Source: a virus. From it: a stretch of 64,000 nt of DNA. The translations under genes were made by a program, and so were the position numbers. Within the stretch, counting starts at the first letter, position 1. Each line of letters begins with the position of its first letter. The stretch spans positions 1 through 64,000 of IMG/VR virus record IMGVR_UViG_3300042154_001567; one strand, given 5' to 3'. Shown here piece after piece: positions 6,164 to 13,237 of this stretch. The notes beneath the pieces are model-generated. The model saw only the letters and a program-made list of their open reading frames with translations, did no database searches and was not told the origin of the DNA.

Positions 6164-6493
6164 TTACACAGCCTCAATCCACATTAGGGTTGTTAGCTCA
6201 CCAGTTTGAATATCAACCACAGGGTTGTTACTCAATTGAAATCCTGGCATCTCATCACCAGCATTTAATTTCTTTTGCAAGGCAGCAATAGTTGGATGAT
6301 TAGCCTTCATTACCTGATTTGTTTCAGGGTCAATAAGGCTTAATACACCAAATACTACACTACCTTGAGTACGTGTTCCCACGTTCATTCCAGCAAGTGT
6401 AGTTTGCTTGCTGGTAATAGGTTTGTCCGTAGCAATGATTGTGGCTGTGCCAGTTGTTTCATTGATACGTAATTTTCTGAAGAAAACGCTCAT
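6164..6493 (-). CDS. Uncharacterised 109-aa protein, single-gene unit beside the divergence point
   Basis: I place the start at the ATG complementary to 6491-6493 (MSVFFRKLRINETTGT), preceded by an AT-rich leader. A longer reading to 6598 would run through two hairpins and give an unlikely sequence. The protein looks all-beta with many threonines and glycines and ends TGELTTLMWIEAV. It could be an OB-fold or a small DNA-binding protein, but no motif proves it. It has its own structured leader and strong terminator, so it is a monocistronic unit and may be strongly expressed. Confidence 0.65.
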   Translation of the reverse strand: MSVFFRKLRINETTGTATIIATDKPITSKQTTLAGMNVGTRTQGSVVFGVLSLIDPETNQVMKANHPTIAALQKKLNAGDEMPGFQLSNNPVVDIQTGELTTLMWIEAV

Positions 6494-6600
6494 AATATTA
6501 TATTTTAATTGTTTTGGGTACCACAGACGCGGGGGTACCCTCACCGCAAAAATTAGCTGGGGAGCAATTTGGTAGTAGGTACCACCAATGCAATACACAT
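6494..6600 (-). promoter_or_regulatory. Structured 5' leader with two hairpins
   Basis: Two inverted repeats precede the gene on the minus strand: TTGGT/ACCAA (6569-6588) and GGGTACC/GGTACCC (6516-6540, perfect 7-bp arms). They are separated by a copy of AATTAGCTGGGGAGCA (6551-6566). Both hairpins contain GGTACC. This may be an RNA regulatory element or a protein-binding leader. Confidence 0.45.
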
Positions 6601-6698
6601 AACATTTAAAAAAACTATTATTTTTTTTGGGGACAAAAAATTTTTTTGAGTTACCGTGATAAGGTTGTGTAAAAATTATTTTACCTTTACAAAAGGAT

Positions 6699-6709
6699 TT
6701 TGTATATTA
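6699..6709 (+). promoter_or_regulatory. TTTGTATATTA promoter candidate for the plus-strand block
   Basis: TTTGTATATTA lies 33 bases before the ATG of the first plus-strand gene. The same 11-mer occurs before genes at 26344, 42992 and 57525. It resembles the AT-rich TTTG-containing promoter boxes of the Bacteroidota. Function is inferred from recurrence and placement. Confidence 0.45.
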
Positions 6710-6741
6710 ATGATATAAACACAACACAAATAAAATAACTA

Positions 6742-7719
6742 ATGAATAGTACGTTACAGGATATAATGGGAATGATTGCTAAGCGCAAGATAAAAGTTCC
6801 TACAGATAAAGACTACATAGTGGCTGCGGCATACACTGATACTCAAGAGGTGCTGAAGCCCCAACCAAAAATGGAAGCCAGTTTAATTAATATTGGTGCA
6901 CTAAAGAAATTTATTGGTACTGGAAATCAAGGTCCAACTGGAGCTACTGGCCCAACAGGTCCTCAAGGACCGCAAGGAGTTCAAGGTATACAAGGACAAA
7001 CTGGAGATCAAGGTCCTCAAGGATCTGCAGGTAACTCTGTAACTATACTTGGATCATATGCAAACTTAGCTGCATTTAATGCTGGAGCAGGAAGTTCACC
7101 TGGTGCTAATATAGGAGATGCATGGATACTTTTATCTGATGGTTCATTGATGAGCTGGAATGGTACAGTATGGTTTGACGCAGGAGATATAAAAGGACCT
7201 CAAGGTGAACAAGGACCGCAGGGTATTCAAGGAGTTCAGGGTATTCAAGGTATAAGTGGTACTTCTGGATTAGAAACTTATACAAGATATTCTCCAATTT
7301 TTCAAGCAACAGGAATGACTTTTACCGGAAGCGGGGCAACTTACCCTACGTATAATTCTTATTATATTAAATCAGGTTTGTTAGTTAGTTTTGTAATACA
7401 AATTGATTTTACAACAGTTACTAATTTTGGTACTGGTCAATATAAAGTCGCATTACCATTTGCTCCTGCTTTTGGATATAATCATTTTAATGGATGGATT
7501 TGGGCAGATCCTAATGTTGATCCAGACACAGGTACTGGACATACAATACTTAATGCAGACACTGCTGGTATTACAACTGTATTAGACTTACATTATTTAA
7601 AACAGTCTGGTGGAGCTAACTCTCCAATTAGAGAAGGATTATGGACACAAGCACTTCCTGTAACATTAACTTCAATTAGTAAAGCATATATTAACGGTAC
7701 TTATATTTGTACAACATAA
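6742..7719 (+). CDS. Collagen-like fibre/structural protein (325 aa)
   Basis: Two collagen-like Gly-X-Y blocks are visible (about residues 60-95, with GPTGATGPTGPQGPQG, and 151-173, with GPQGEQGPQGIQGVQG). Between them is a short globular insert with the pattern 'YANLAAFNAGAGSSPGANIGDAW', often seen in phage fibre proteins. The last ~150 residues form a beta-rich head (TYSPIF...YICTT). Such proteins are trimeric phage fibres, on the head or the tail. It opens the plus-strand block, away from the main tail genes, so a head-fibre role is plausible. Glutamine is the common Y residue, as in bacterial and phage collagens. Confidence 0.75.
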   Translation: MNSTLQDIMGMIAKRKIKVPTDKDYIVAAAYTDTQEVLKPQPKMEASLINIGALKKFIGTGNQGPTGATGPTGPQGPQGVQGIQGQTGDQGPQGSAGNSVTILGSYANLAAFNAGAGSSPGANIGDAWILLSDGSLMSWNGTVWFDAGDIKGPQGEQGPQGIQGVQGIQGISGTSGLETYTRYSPIFQATGMTFTGSGATYPTYNSYYIKSGLLVSFVIQIDFTTVTNFGTGQYKVALPFAPAFGYNHFNGWIWADPNVDPDTGTGHTILNADTAGITTVLDLHYLKQSGGANSPIREGLWTQALPVTLTSISKAYINGTYICTT

Positions 7720-7726
7720 ATAAAAC

Positions 7727-8011
7727 ATGGCTATCAAAAAAGATTCTAGGTTAGCAAGTGCCGGAGTTGCTGGTTATAATAAACCAAAACGTACTCCGTC
7801 ACATCCAACTAAGTCACACGTAGTTGTGGCCAAAGAAGGAGATAATGTAAAGACTATTAGATTTGGTCAACAAGGCGTAAGTGGTGCTGGGGCAAATCCT
7901 ACTACAGCAGCAGGTAAAGCTAGACAGAAATCATTCAAAGCTAGACACGCATCAAATATTAGTAAAGGTAAAATGAGCGCAGCATACTGGGCTGATAAAG
8001 TTAAATGGTAA
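7727..8011 (+). CDS. Small very basic phage protein (94 aa)
   Basis: The sequence pattern 'KDSRLASAGVAGYNKPKRTPSHPTKSHVVVAKEG' and the end 'KARHASNISKGKMSAAYWADKVKW' match a small family widespread in environmental phages and of unknown function. The protein is lysine/arginine-rich and likely binds nucleic acid. It is the first of three basic genes joined by TAATG stop-start overlaps, so the set is probably made in fixed proportion. Possible roles are virion DNA-associated proteins or minor structural proteins. Confidence 0.8.
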   Translation: MAIKKDSRLASAGVAGYNKPKRTPSHPTKSHVVVAKEGDNVKTIRFGQQGVSGAGANPTTAAGKARQKSFKARHASNISKGKMSAAYWADKVKW

Positions 8012-8196
8012 TGGCAAAGGCAAAAGCAAAATCTACAGTAAACGCAGCCGGTAACTATACTAAACCAGGTATGCGTAAGAATCTCTTCAATAAGATTAAA
8101 GCAGGGAGTAAAGGTGGTGATCCAGGTGAGTGGTCTGCTCGTAAAGCACAACTACTTGCTGTTCAATATAAAAAAGCAGGGGGAGGCTATAAGTAA
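8011..8196 (+). CDS. Small basic phage protein (61 aa)
   Basis: I take the ATG at 8011, which overlaps the preceding TAA as TAATG; an in-frame ATG six bases earlier is possible. The protein (MAKAKAKSTVNAAGNYTKPG, then RKNLFNKIKAGSKGGDPGEWSARK) is basic and has the 'KAGSKGGxPGEWSARKAQ' motif that I recall from small basic phage proteins beside the other two genes here. Function is unknown. Confidence 0.75.
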   Translation: MAKAKAKSTVNAAGNYTKPGMRKNLFNKIKAGSKGGDPGEWSARKAQLLAVQYKKAGGGYK

Positions 8197-8432
8197 TGGC
8201 ATTAGCTAAATCACAACAGTCCTTAAAGAAATGGGGTAATGAGAAGTGGAAGACCTCAGACGGAAAACCGTCTAAAGGTAAGAAAAGATATTTGCCTTCT
8301 GCAGCGTGGGATGCATTAAGTGCTTCTGAGAAAGCAGCTACTAATAAAGCCAAGGCAGCAGGTAATGCCAAAGGAAAACAATTCGTAAAGCAACCAAAAT
8401 CCGTAGCTAAGAAAGCTGCAAAATATAGATAA
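8196..8432 (+). CDS. Small basic protein resembling DUF5872 (78 aa)
   Basis: The motifs 'SQQSLKKWGNEKWKTSDGKPS', 'RYLPSAAWDALS' and 'GKQFVKQP' resemble the DUF5872 family of short basic proteins found in phages and large viruses. The product is rich in lysine, alanine and serine. It starts inside the preceding stop codon (TAATG). The role is unknown; association with packaged DNA is a reasonable inference from charge and linkage. Confidence 0.75.
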   Translation: MALAKSQQSLKKWGNEKWKTSDGKPSKGKKRYLPSAAWDALSASEKAATNKAKAAGNAKGKQFVKQPKSVAKKAAKYR

Positions 8433-8449
8433 CAAAAGGAGAAATAATA

Positions 8450-8737
8450 ATGGCAATACCTAAAAAAACAGAGATTAAAGTACCTTCGGCAATGCCAATA
8501 TCATTTGAGCAGTTTAGCAAGGATCCCGTAAAAGGATTATTGTTTATTGTTCTAGCCGCTATTGGTTATTTATATGTGGATGGTAAAATGAATTATACTA
8601 AGCAGATAGATAAATATAATACAGAAGTGATTATGTTAAATCAAAAGGTTGATAAGTTGACAGAGCATATTAGAAAAAGTGATTCAACGCTTGGCTATAT
8701 GATTTCAAAGGTTGAAATGTTACAAATATTAAAATGA
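8450..8737 (+). CDS. Single-pass membrane protein with coiled coil, lysis-cassette candidate
   Basis: A central membrane helix (about residues 29-46, LLFIVLAAIGYLYVDG) follows a polar N-terminus and is followed by a coiled-coil-like part (KQIDKYNTEVIMLNQKVDKLTEHI). This is the topology of an inner-membrane spanin or of a small holin-like protein. Its stop overlaps the next start (ATGA). An AGGAG Shine-Dalgarno-like box lies about 9 bases before the ATG, unusual in this genome. Role inferred from topology and from the exported proteins and amidase downstream. Confidence 0.6.
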   Translation: MAIPKKTEIKVPSAMPISFEQFSKDPVKGLLFIVLAAIGYLYVDGKMNYTKQIDKYNTEVIMLNQKVDKLTEHIRKSDSTLGYMISKVEMLQILK

Positions 8738-9060
8738 GAATAGCAATTATACTTATACTTTTGATGACTGTTGTGCTTGCACAACCACCAAAGATGGTAG
8801 ACCCTAAAGAAAAAGAGTTAGATGCCCTTATGGCAAAATCTCAAGATAGATTAAAAAAGATTACTATTCTTACAAAACAGATTGATAAGATGTCTTCAAG
8901 CAAGGTAAGTGGCATGAAAGAAAGTATAGAAACATTACAGGAAGAAAAAATACAATTAAAAAATGAATTACAAGAAACTAAAGCAGTTGTTGAGTTTAAC
9001 TCTACTGATAAATCTACCCCTTTTAACCTTGAGCCAATCATATCCGACTCAACGAATTGA
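8734..9060 (+). CDS. Exported coiled-coil protein, spanin candidate (108 aa)
   Basis: The N-terminus is a clear signal peptide (MRIAIILILLMTVVLAQ), followed by a long charged helix with heptad character (residues ~25-85) and a short proline-containing tail. No lipobox cysteine is seen. Its last ~98 bases also encode the start of the next gene in another frame, an arrangement typical of nested spanin pairs such as Rz/Rz1. A periplasmic spanin component is the best guess. Confidence 0.6.
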   Translation: MRIAIILILLMTVVLAQPPKMVDPKEKELDALMAKSQDRLKKITILTKQIDKMSSSKVSGMKESIETLQEEKIQLKNELQETKAVVEFNSTDKSTPFNLEPIISDSTN

Positions 9061-9409
9061 GGGTAAGGATACCGTTGTTGTAATGACAAAGAAACAAGCG
9101 GAGAATATCAATATTGTATTTAAAAATACTAAAACTCAGATTGATAAACTTAAGATAGAGATTGACTCTATTACTAAGATTAAGCCTACCTTAGTCAGAG
9201 ATACGTTATATAAGCGTGGTTCTATTCTAATCCCTAATGGGAACTATTTGCTTTATAACTTTAATGAGTCAGAGAATAGATATGAACTAGACCCTAACTC
9301 TGTTATAGCGGCTAAAGGCACAGATGATGAAGCTACTACTAAGAAAGATGTAATCATTACTACTATAGGATTTATTACCGTATTTAGTTTATTTTTTATA
9401 TTATTATAA
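8963..9409 (+). CDS. Signal-peptide protein with C-terminal membrane anchor, spanin candidate (148 aa)
   Basis: A signal peptide (KKLKQLLSLTLLINLPLLTLSQ) leads into a coiled-coil-like stretch ('DTVVVMTKKQAENINIVFKNTKTQIDKL'), a beta-like part and a C-terminal membrane helix (TTIGFITVFSLFFILL). The 'DSVVxMTKKQAexIN' motif recurs, as I recall, in small lysis-region proteins of Bacteroidota phages. The start at 8963 is favoured because it supplies the signal peptide, although it lies 98 bases inside the previous gene. Ends anchored at both termini fit a protein bridging envelope layers. Confidence 0.6.
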   Translation: MNYKKLKQLLSLTLLINLPLLTLSQSYPTQRIEGKDTVVVMTKKQAENINIVFKNTKTQIDKLKIEIDSITKIKPTLVRDTLYKRGSILIPNGNYLLYNFNESENRYELDPNSVIAAKGTDDEATTKKDVIITTIGFITVFSLFFILL

Positions 9410-9419
9410 TAGAATTAAC

Positions 9420-9524
9420 ATGAAGAAGACAGATAAGAAAAAAGTAATACCCAAAGGATATCATATGATGCCTGATGGAAAGATTATGAAGGATAGTGCC
9501 CATAAAAAAACTAAAAAGAAGTAA
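9420..9524 (+). CDS. 34-aa conserved mini-protein (MPDGKIMKDSAH motif)
   Basis: A short frame of 34 codons begins 10 bases after the preceding stop. The product is lysine-rich at both ends with the centre KGYHMMPDGKIMKDSAHKK. I recall the 'HxMPDGxxMxxSxH' pattern in very small proteins of many phages, usually near structural or lysis genes; function unknown. The size is below most gene-finding limits, but the motif makes it credible. Confidence 0.7.
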   Translation: MKKTDKKKVIPKGYHMMPDGKIMKDSAHKKTKKK

Positions 9525-9561
9525 TGTCAATCTTCCTATTAAAGGAATATCATGAGTGTAT

Positions 9562-9813
9562 ATGAAAGAAATTGATTTGATTAAACTTGGATTTGAACGT
9601 TTTGATGAAACACCTGAGTCAAGTGGCAGCCCACAACCTTGGTATTATTATACTAAGGATGTGGGTGAGGTGGGGTTTTTATCTTGTGATAGTGATTCAG
9701 ATCAAGCTAAAGCCGATAAATGGACCGTTGATGTTTTAGACGGAAAAATTGTTTTTACTAAAGCGTCAGAACTGAAAATCGTAATTGCTTTATTAGAAAA
9801 AAATAAAATATAA
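9562..9813 (+). CDS. Uncharacterised small phage protein (83 aa)
   Basis: I start it at the second methionine (MKEIDLIKLGFERFDETPES); a start six bases earlier is possible. The 'LGFxRxDE...YYYTKDVG...LSCDSD....W.V.+L+' layout occurs in short soluble phage proteins of unknown function. No catalytic residues are evident. It is the last gene before an AT-rich promoter candidate. Confidence 0.65.
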   Translation: MKEIDLIKLGFERFDETPESSGSPQPWYYYTKDVGEVGFLSCDSDSDQAKADKWTVDVLDGKIVFTKASELKIVIALLEKNKI

Positions 9814-9851
9814 AAAAAATCATTAAACTTTTTTTATTTAAACTATTATTA

Positions 9852-9859
9852 TATATTTG
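9852..9859 (+). promoter_or_regulatory. TATATTTG promoter box
   Basis: TATATTTG matches the Bacteroidota -7 consensus TAnnTTTG and lies 31 bases before the ATG at 9890. The expected upstream TTTG box is only weakly represented by T-rich sequence. Confidence 0.5.
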
Positions 9860-9889
9860 TAATATATTGTTTAACTTAAAAATAAAAAA

Positions 9890-10198
9890 ATGGCACAATC
9901 AACAACCAACAATCCTTTAGATGAGAAAGAACCTATCTTAACTAAAGAAGAATTAAACGCACGTAGAGAAGAAATTAGTGCATTCTACAAAGACAACATT
10001 CCACATTTAGAAGTACAAGCAGAGTATGAAATGCTTTTAGCTACTATTGAGAAATCAAGAGCTGAAAGATTACAGGCTCAAATGTATATGGCACAAGCCT
10101 ATGCTTCTCAAAAAGAAGGTGGACAAGTACCAGCTGATTCAGAAGAAGCAAGAGCTTTTAAAGAAGCAATGGAAAATGCTGCATCTCAAATTGACTAA
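9890..10198 (+). CDS. Uncharacterised helical 102-aa protein
   Basis: A highly charged, helix-forming protein (LTKEELNARREEISAFYKDN, then EYEMLLATIEKSRAERLQAQ). No membrane segment, no motif for an enzyme. It is preceded by a good promoter candidate and sits 3 bases from the amidase gene. In crAss-like phages similar small helical proteins occur here; I cannot name a role. Confidence 0.65.
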   Translation: MAQSTTNNPLDEKEPILTKEELNARREEISAFYKDNIPHLEVQAEYEMLLATIEKSRAERLQAQMYMAQAYASQKEGGQVPADSEEARAFKEAMENAASQID

Positions 10199-10201
10199 AC
10201 A

Positions 10202-11125
10202 ATGAAGATGTTAAAAAGTGGGGATTCTGGACCTGATGTTCAGACCCTCCAATCCAAACTCTTATTAAAGCAGGATGCTCAATTTGGACCTGCTACAGAA
10301 AAAGCTGTAATCAGATTTCAACTATCTAATAATCTGCCAGTTACAGGAATTGTAGACTCAGATATGTGGACATTGTTGTTTAACAAAGTACCTACAATTC
10401 AAGAAGCTATTGATGAAGATTCAGATATATCTGATCAAATATTCAAAACTAATTATAATCAAATAATTCATAAATATTATTTATCTCCAAAAGAATATAT
10501 TAAGGGACCAATTAAAAATGAATATATATTTTTACATCATACAGCAGGAAATAACAATCCTTTTGCTTGTGTTGATATGTGGAATAAAGATGATAGAGGA
10601 GCTATTGGAACTGAATTTGTTTTAGGTGGTAAAAATTGCCACAATGGTGATGCAAAATATGATGGTAGAATGGTTCAAGCTTTTCCAGCAGGAAACCAAG
10701 GTTGGCATTTAGGTTTAACTAAATCAGGCTGGATGAATAGACACTCTGTAGGTTTAGAAATTTGTTCAATGGGGCAACTTACTAAAGATTATAAAACCTA
10801 TGTAGGAACTGTTGCTCATCCAGATGAAGTAACAACATTAAAGGAAGCTTTCAAAGGCTTTTTATACTGGCATGCATATTCAGACAAACAAATTAAAGAA
10901 ACTGAAAAGTGGATTAAGTATGTTGCTGAAAGAGATAGTGTTGATGTAAGGTTGGGTTTAAAACAATTAATACAAAAGTACGGTGCAACTAAAGCATTTG
11001 AATATAATGAAGATGCAGCTAGTGGAAAAATTAAAGGATTATTAACACATACCAATGTAAGAAAGGATAAGTTTGATTGTTATCCTCATCCTGACTTAGT
11101 TGATATGATAATGAGTTTAAAATAA
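10202..11125 (+). CDS. Endolysin: N-acetylmuramoyl-L-alanine amidase with peptidoglycan-binding domain
   Basis: Residues 1-62 form a PG_binding_1 domain (SGDSGPDVQTLQSKL, FGPATEKAVIRFQ, TGIVDSDMW). From about residue 105 comes an Amidase_2-type domain: FLHHTAG (His 112/113), QGWHLG (His ~169), a conserved VGLEIC and, near the end, THTNVRKDKFDCYPHP, which would complete the zinc site. It cleaves the bond between muramic acid and the peptide stem. There is no signal peptide, so export by a holin-like protein is expected. The binding domain at the N-terminus and a catalytic C-terminus are unusual in order for Gram-negative phages, which usually have single-domain lysins. Confidence 0.9.
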   Translation: MKMLKSGDSGPDVQTLQSKLLLKQDAQFGPATEKAVIRFQLSNNLPVTGIVDSDMWTLLFNKVPTIQEAIDEDSDISDQIFKTNYNQIIHKYYLSPKEYIKGPIKNEYIFLHHTAGNNNPFACVDMWNKDDRGAIGTEFVLGGKNCHNGDAKYDGRMVQAFPAGNQGWHLGLTKSGWMNRHSVGLEICSMGQLTKDYKTYVGTVAHPDEVTTLKEAFKGFLYWHAYSDKQIKETEKWIKYVAERDSVDVRLGLKQLIQKYGATKAFEYNEDAASGKIKGLLTHTNVRKDKFDCYPHPDLVDMIMSLK

Positions 11126-11496
11126 TGGCTATAGTAAACAAAGTAGATTTAAAATTACAAGTAGATATTAATGAAACCATTAAGTATCAGATACTTACAT
11201 ATTGTTTTTTTGAAAATATTTTAATTAGTAATTCAGATCTTAAATGTTTAATGGAATTATCCAAGCAACCAAAAATTGAATTAACTAAATTTTGTATATT
11301 TTTGACTGAACATAAAATATTTAAAAGTCCACAATCAGCTAGAAATGCTTTAGCAAAAGCAGAAAAGAAAAAATTAATAGTTAAGAATGGTGTAAATAAA
11401 AAGACTATTTCAATTAACAAAATTATTAATGTTCAAATAGATGGTTTGGTATTGTTAGACTATAAGATATTAGGTCGTGAATCCCAAGAAGCATAA
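11125..11496 (+). CDS. Uncharacterised 123-aa protein, possible DNA-binding fold
   Basis: The protein is basic and helical. A region with SPQSARNALAKAEKKKLIVKNG followed by KKTISINK resembles a helix-turn-helix plus wing, so a DNA-binding role is possible. Its start shares bases with the amidase stop, and its own end overlaps the GTG start of the IHF-like gene by 20 bases, which ties it to that gene. Confidence 0.6.
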   Translation: MAIVNKVDLKLQVDINETIKYQILTYCFFENILISNSDLKCLMELSKQPKIELTKFCIFLTEHKIFKSPQSARNALAKAEKKKLIVKNGVNKKTISINKIINVQIDGLVLLDYKILGRESQEA

Positions 11497-11830
11497 GGAC
11501 TTTAAAGAGGGTATAGCTGATGAAGTTGGTGTACACCCGCGAGTAGTGGATGATTTTATATCTTTTTATTATAGTAAATTAAGAAAGAAATTATCTGCAC
11601 TTGAATATCCTAGGATAAATGTAGATGGATTGGGAACCTTTTATTTGAGAAAGACTAAATTAGAAAACTCAATTAAAAAGAATAAAAGCATGCTGGGTAA
11701 TTTAACTAAAAGAACATACAATGGTTATGCTCAAAGTGAAACTATACAAAGCAATATTGAACAAATGTGTAAAGCATTAGATCAAATGGAAGCTGATATA
11801 TTAACAAAAAAAGAATTTAAAGCCAAGTAA
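11477..11830 (+). CDS. IHF/HU-like DNA-architectural protein
   Basis: The start is a GTG at 11477; no suitable ATG is nearby. The N-terminal helical pair (FKEGIADEVGVHPRVVDDFISFYYSKLRKKLS) and the short beta part (PRINVDGLGTFYLRKTKL) match the HU/IHF fold, with the 'INVDGLGTFYLR' segment equivalent to 'v.l.GfGtF..r'. The long DNA-binding arm is replaced by a lysine-rich region (ENSIKKNKSM). IHF-like proteins of this kind are found among the structural genes of crAss-like phages. It may bend DNA for packaging or be packaged itself. Confidence 0.75.
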   Translation: MNPKKHKDFKEGIADEVGVHPRVVDDFISFYYSKLRKKLSALEYPRINVDGLGTFYLRKTKLENSIKKNKSMLGNLTKRTYNGYAQSETIQSNIEQMCKALDQMEADILTKKEFKAK

Positions 11831-11831
11831 T

Positions 11832-12149
11832 ATGGAAGGAAAATGGAAAAAATATTTAGCAGCATTTAAAAATGTTGACCAAATAGTAGAAGGAATTAAG
11901 AATAACATATTTAAAAAAGAACACATTGAAGCTGTAGCTACAGATAGATTTCAAGTATGCATTAAGTGTTCTTTATTTGATGCTTCTGGAGATAATTGTT
12001 TAGCTCCTGGTACACAACCATGTTGTTCAGATTGTGGATGCAGTCTAGCCTTTAAGGTGAGATCATTATCAACATCTTGTCCTAAAGGATTTTGGGATTC
12101 TTTAATGACTGAAGAATTGGAAGAAAAAATAAATAAACAAATAAAATAA
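11832..12149 (+). CDS. Zinc-ribbon-like protein (105 aa)
   Basis: A central cysteine-rich part has CIKCSLFDASGDNC, then PCCSDCGC and a later SCPKGFW. Two CxxC pairs and extra cysteines are enough for one or two zinc sites. Flanks are helical. A conserved phage family of this layout precedes the terminase in related phages as I recall; role unknown, possibly nucleic-acid binding during packaging. The stop overlaps the nuclease start as TAATG. Confidence 0.7.
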   Translation: MEGKWKKYLAAFKNVDQIVEGIKNNIFKKEHIEAVATDRFQVCIKCSLFDASGDNCLAPGTQPCCSDCGCSLAFKVRSLSTSCPKGFWDSLMTEELEEKINKQIK

Positions 12150-12961
12150 TGGCTATAATATTTAAAGAAGATGGACATACTTATGAAAGTATAGAGGAAG
12201 ATAACATTGAATGGTTAAGTGTTACATCTCTTGTAAGTAAGTTTAAACCTAAGTTTGATAAAGAAGGACAGGCTAAAAAATCTGCAAAGAATAAAAATTC
12301 TAAGTGGTATGGTATGACTGCAGAACAAATAATAGAAGCTTGGGATAATGAAACACAAAGAGCTGTTACTCTTGGTAACTTTTATCATAACCAAAGAGAA
12401 TCTGATATGCTTGATTTTAAAACTATTGAGCGTAATGGAATTGAAGTACCTATTATTAAACCACTTATAAATGATGAGGGTATAAAATTAGCACCAGAAC
12501 AAAAGTTATCTGATGGTGTATATCCAGAGCATTTAGTTTATTTAAAATCTGTAGGACTTTGTGGCCAAGCAGATGTTGTAGAAGTTGTAGATGGTTATAT
12601 TAATATCAATGATTACAAAACTAATAAAGAAATTAAAGAAAAAGGATATACTAATTGGGAGGGTATTACAAGTAAAATGTTTAAACCTATTAATCACTTA
12701 GATGATTGTAATTTAATGCATTATTCTTTACAACTCAGTATTTATGCGTATATTATTAAAAAGCATAACCCTTCTTTAAAGATTGGTAAACTTACAATTC
12801 AACATGTTAAGTTTAAACAGATAGGTGAAGACGCAAACGGATATCCAATAAATGAACACTATAATGGAGAACCCATTTTAGATGAAATCAAAATGTATGA
12901 AGTTCCTTATTTAAAGGATGAAGTTAATTCATTAATGATGTGGTTAAAAGATAATAAATAA
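12149..12961 (+). CDS. PD-(D/E)XK exonuclease, RecB/Cas4 family
   Basis: The family's motifs are in order: TLGNFYHN (His ~80), EHLVYLKSVGLCGQADVVE with Asp ~142, YININDYKTNKE with Asp ~155 and Lys ~157, and QLSIYAYIIKK. Length (270 aa) is normal for single-domain RecB-like exonucleases. I see no four-cysteine iron-sulfur cluster, so this is not a typical Cas4. It probably processes DNA ends for recombination or packaging. Its location directly between the IHF-like/zinc-ribbon genes and the terminase suggests a role in making packageable DNA. Confidence 0.85.
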   Translation: MAIIFKEDGHTYESIEEDNIEWLSVTSLVSKFKPKFDKEGQAKKSAKNKNSKWYGMTAEQIIEAWDNETQRAVTLGNFYHNQRESDMLDFKTIERNGIEVPIIKPLINDEGIKLAPEQKLSDGVYPEHLVYLKSVGLCGQADVVEVVDGYININDYKTNKEIKEKGYTNWEGITSKMFKPINHLDDCNLMHYSLQLSIYAYIIKKHNPSLKIGKLTIQHVKFKQIGEDANGYPINEHYNGEPILDEIKMYEVPYLKDEVNSLMMWLKDNK

Positions 12962-12965
12962 AACT

Positions 12966-13235
12966 ATGGCAAGTATAACAATTACACAAATACAACTAGA
13001 AATAGCAACACTTCCAAATAGTCCTGCACCACTAAATTTATATTGGAATTCATCTAGTGCATCACAAATAAGCATAGATCCTACAAAAATTATTGGAGTA
13101 GGTTATGTTTGGGATCCTACAGCAACAGTTTATATACCAGGTATAATACAAATATATTTATCAGGTCCTTTTAATATTTATAGTACAGCTTCTTATGAAT
13201 CAATAGTTGCTTATATGAATCCTACATTAACTTAA
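12966..13235 (+). CDS. Uncharacterised 89-aa protein
   Basis: A short, neutral, beta-like protein rich in Ser, Thr, Ile and Tyr (MASITITQIQLEIATLPNSP). No charged or catalytic cluster. The composition resembles small virion surface or adhesin-related proteins elsewhere in this genome rather than its enzyme neighbours. No family recognised. Confidence 0.6.
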   Translation: MASITITQIQLEIATLPNSPAPLNLYWNSSSASQISIDPTKIIGVGYVWDPTATVYIPGIIQIYLSGPFNIYSTASYESIVAYMNPTLT

Positions 13236-13237
13236 TT

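Noticed and set aside
6085-6291. Plus-strand open frame of 68 codons
   Set aside because: It overlaps the terminator hairpin and the end of the better-supported minus-strand gene; its sequence looks random and has no leader.
6494-6598. Longer start for the 6164-6493 gene
   Set aside because: The extension would be translated through two hairpins and gives an odd sequence (MYCIGGTYYQIAPQ); the start at 6493 has a typical AT-rich leader.
12149-12961. Cas4 protein of a CRISPR system
   Set aside because: PD-(D/E)XK motifs are present but no four-cysteine cluster and no other cas gene or array nearby.
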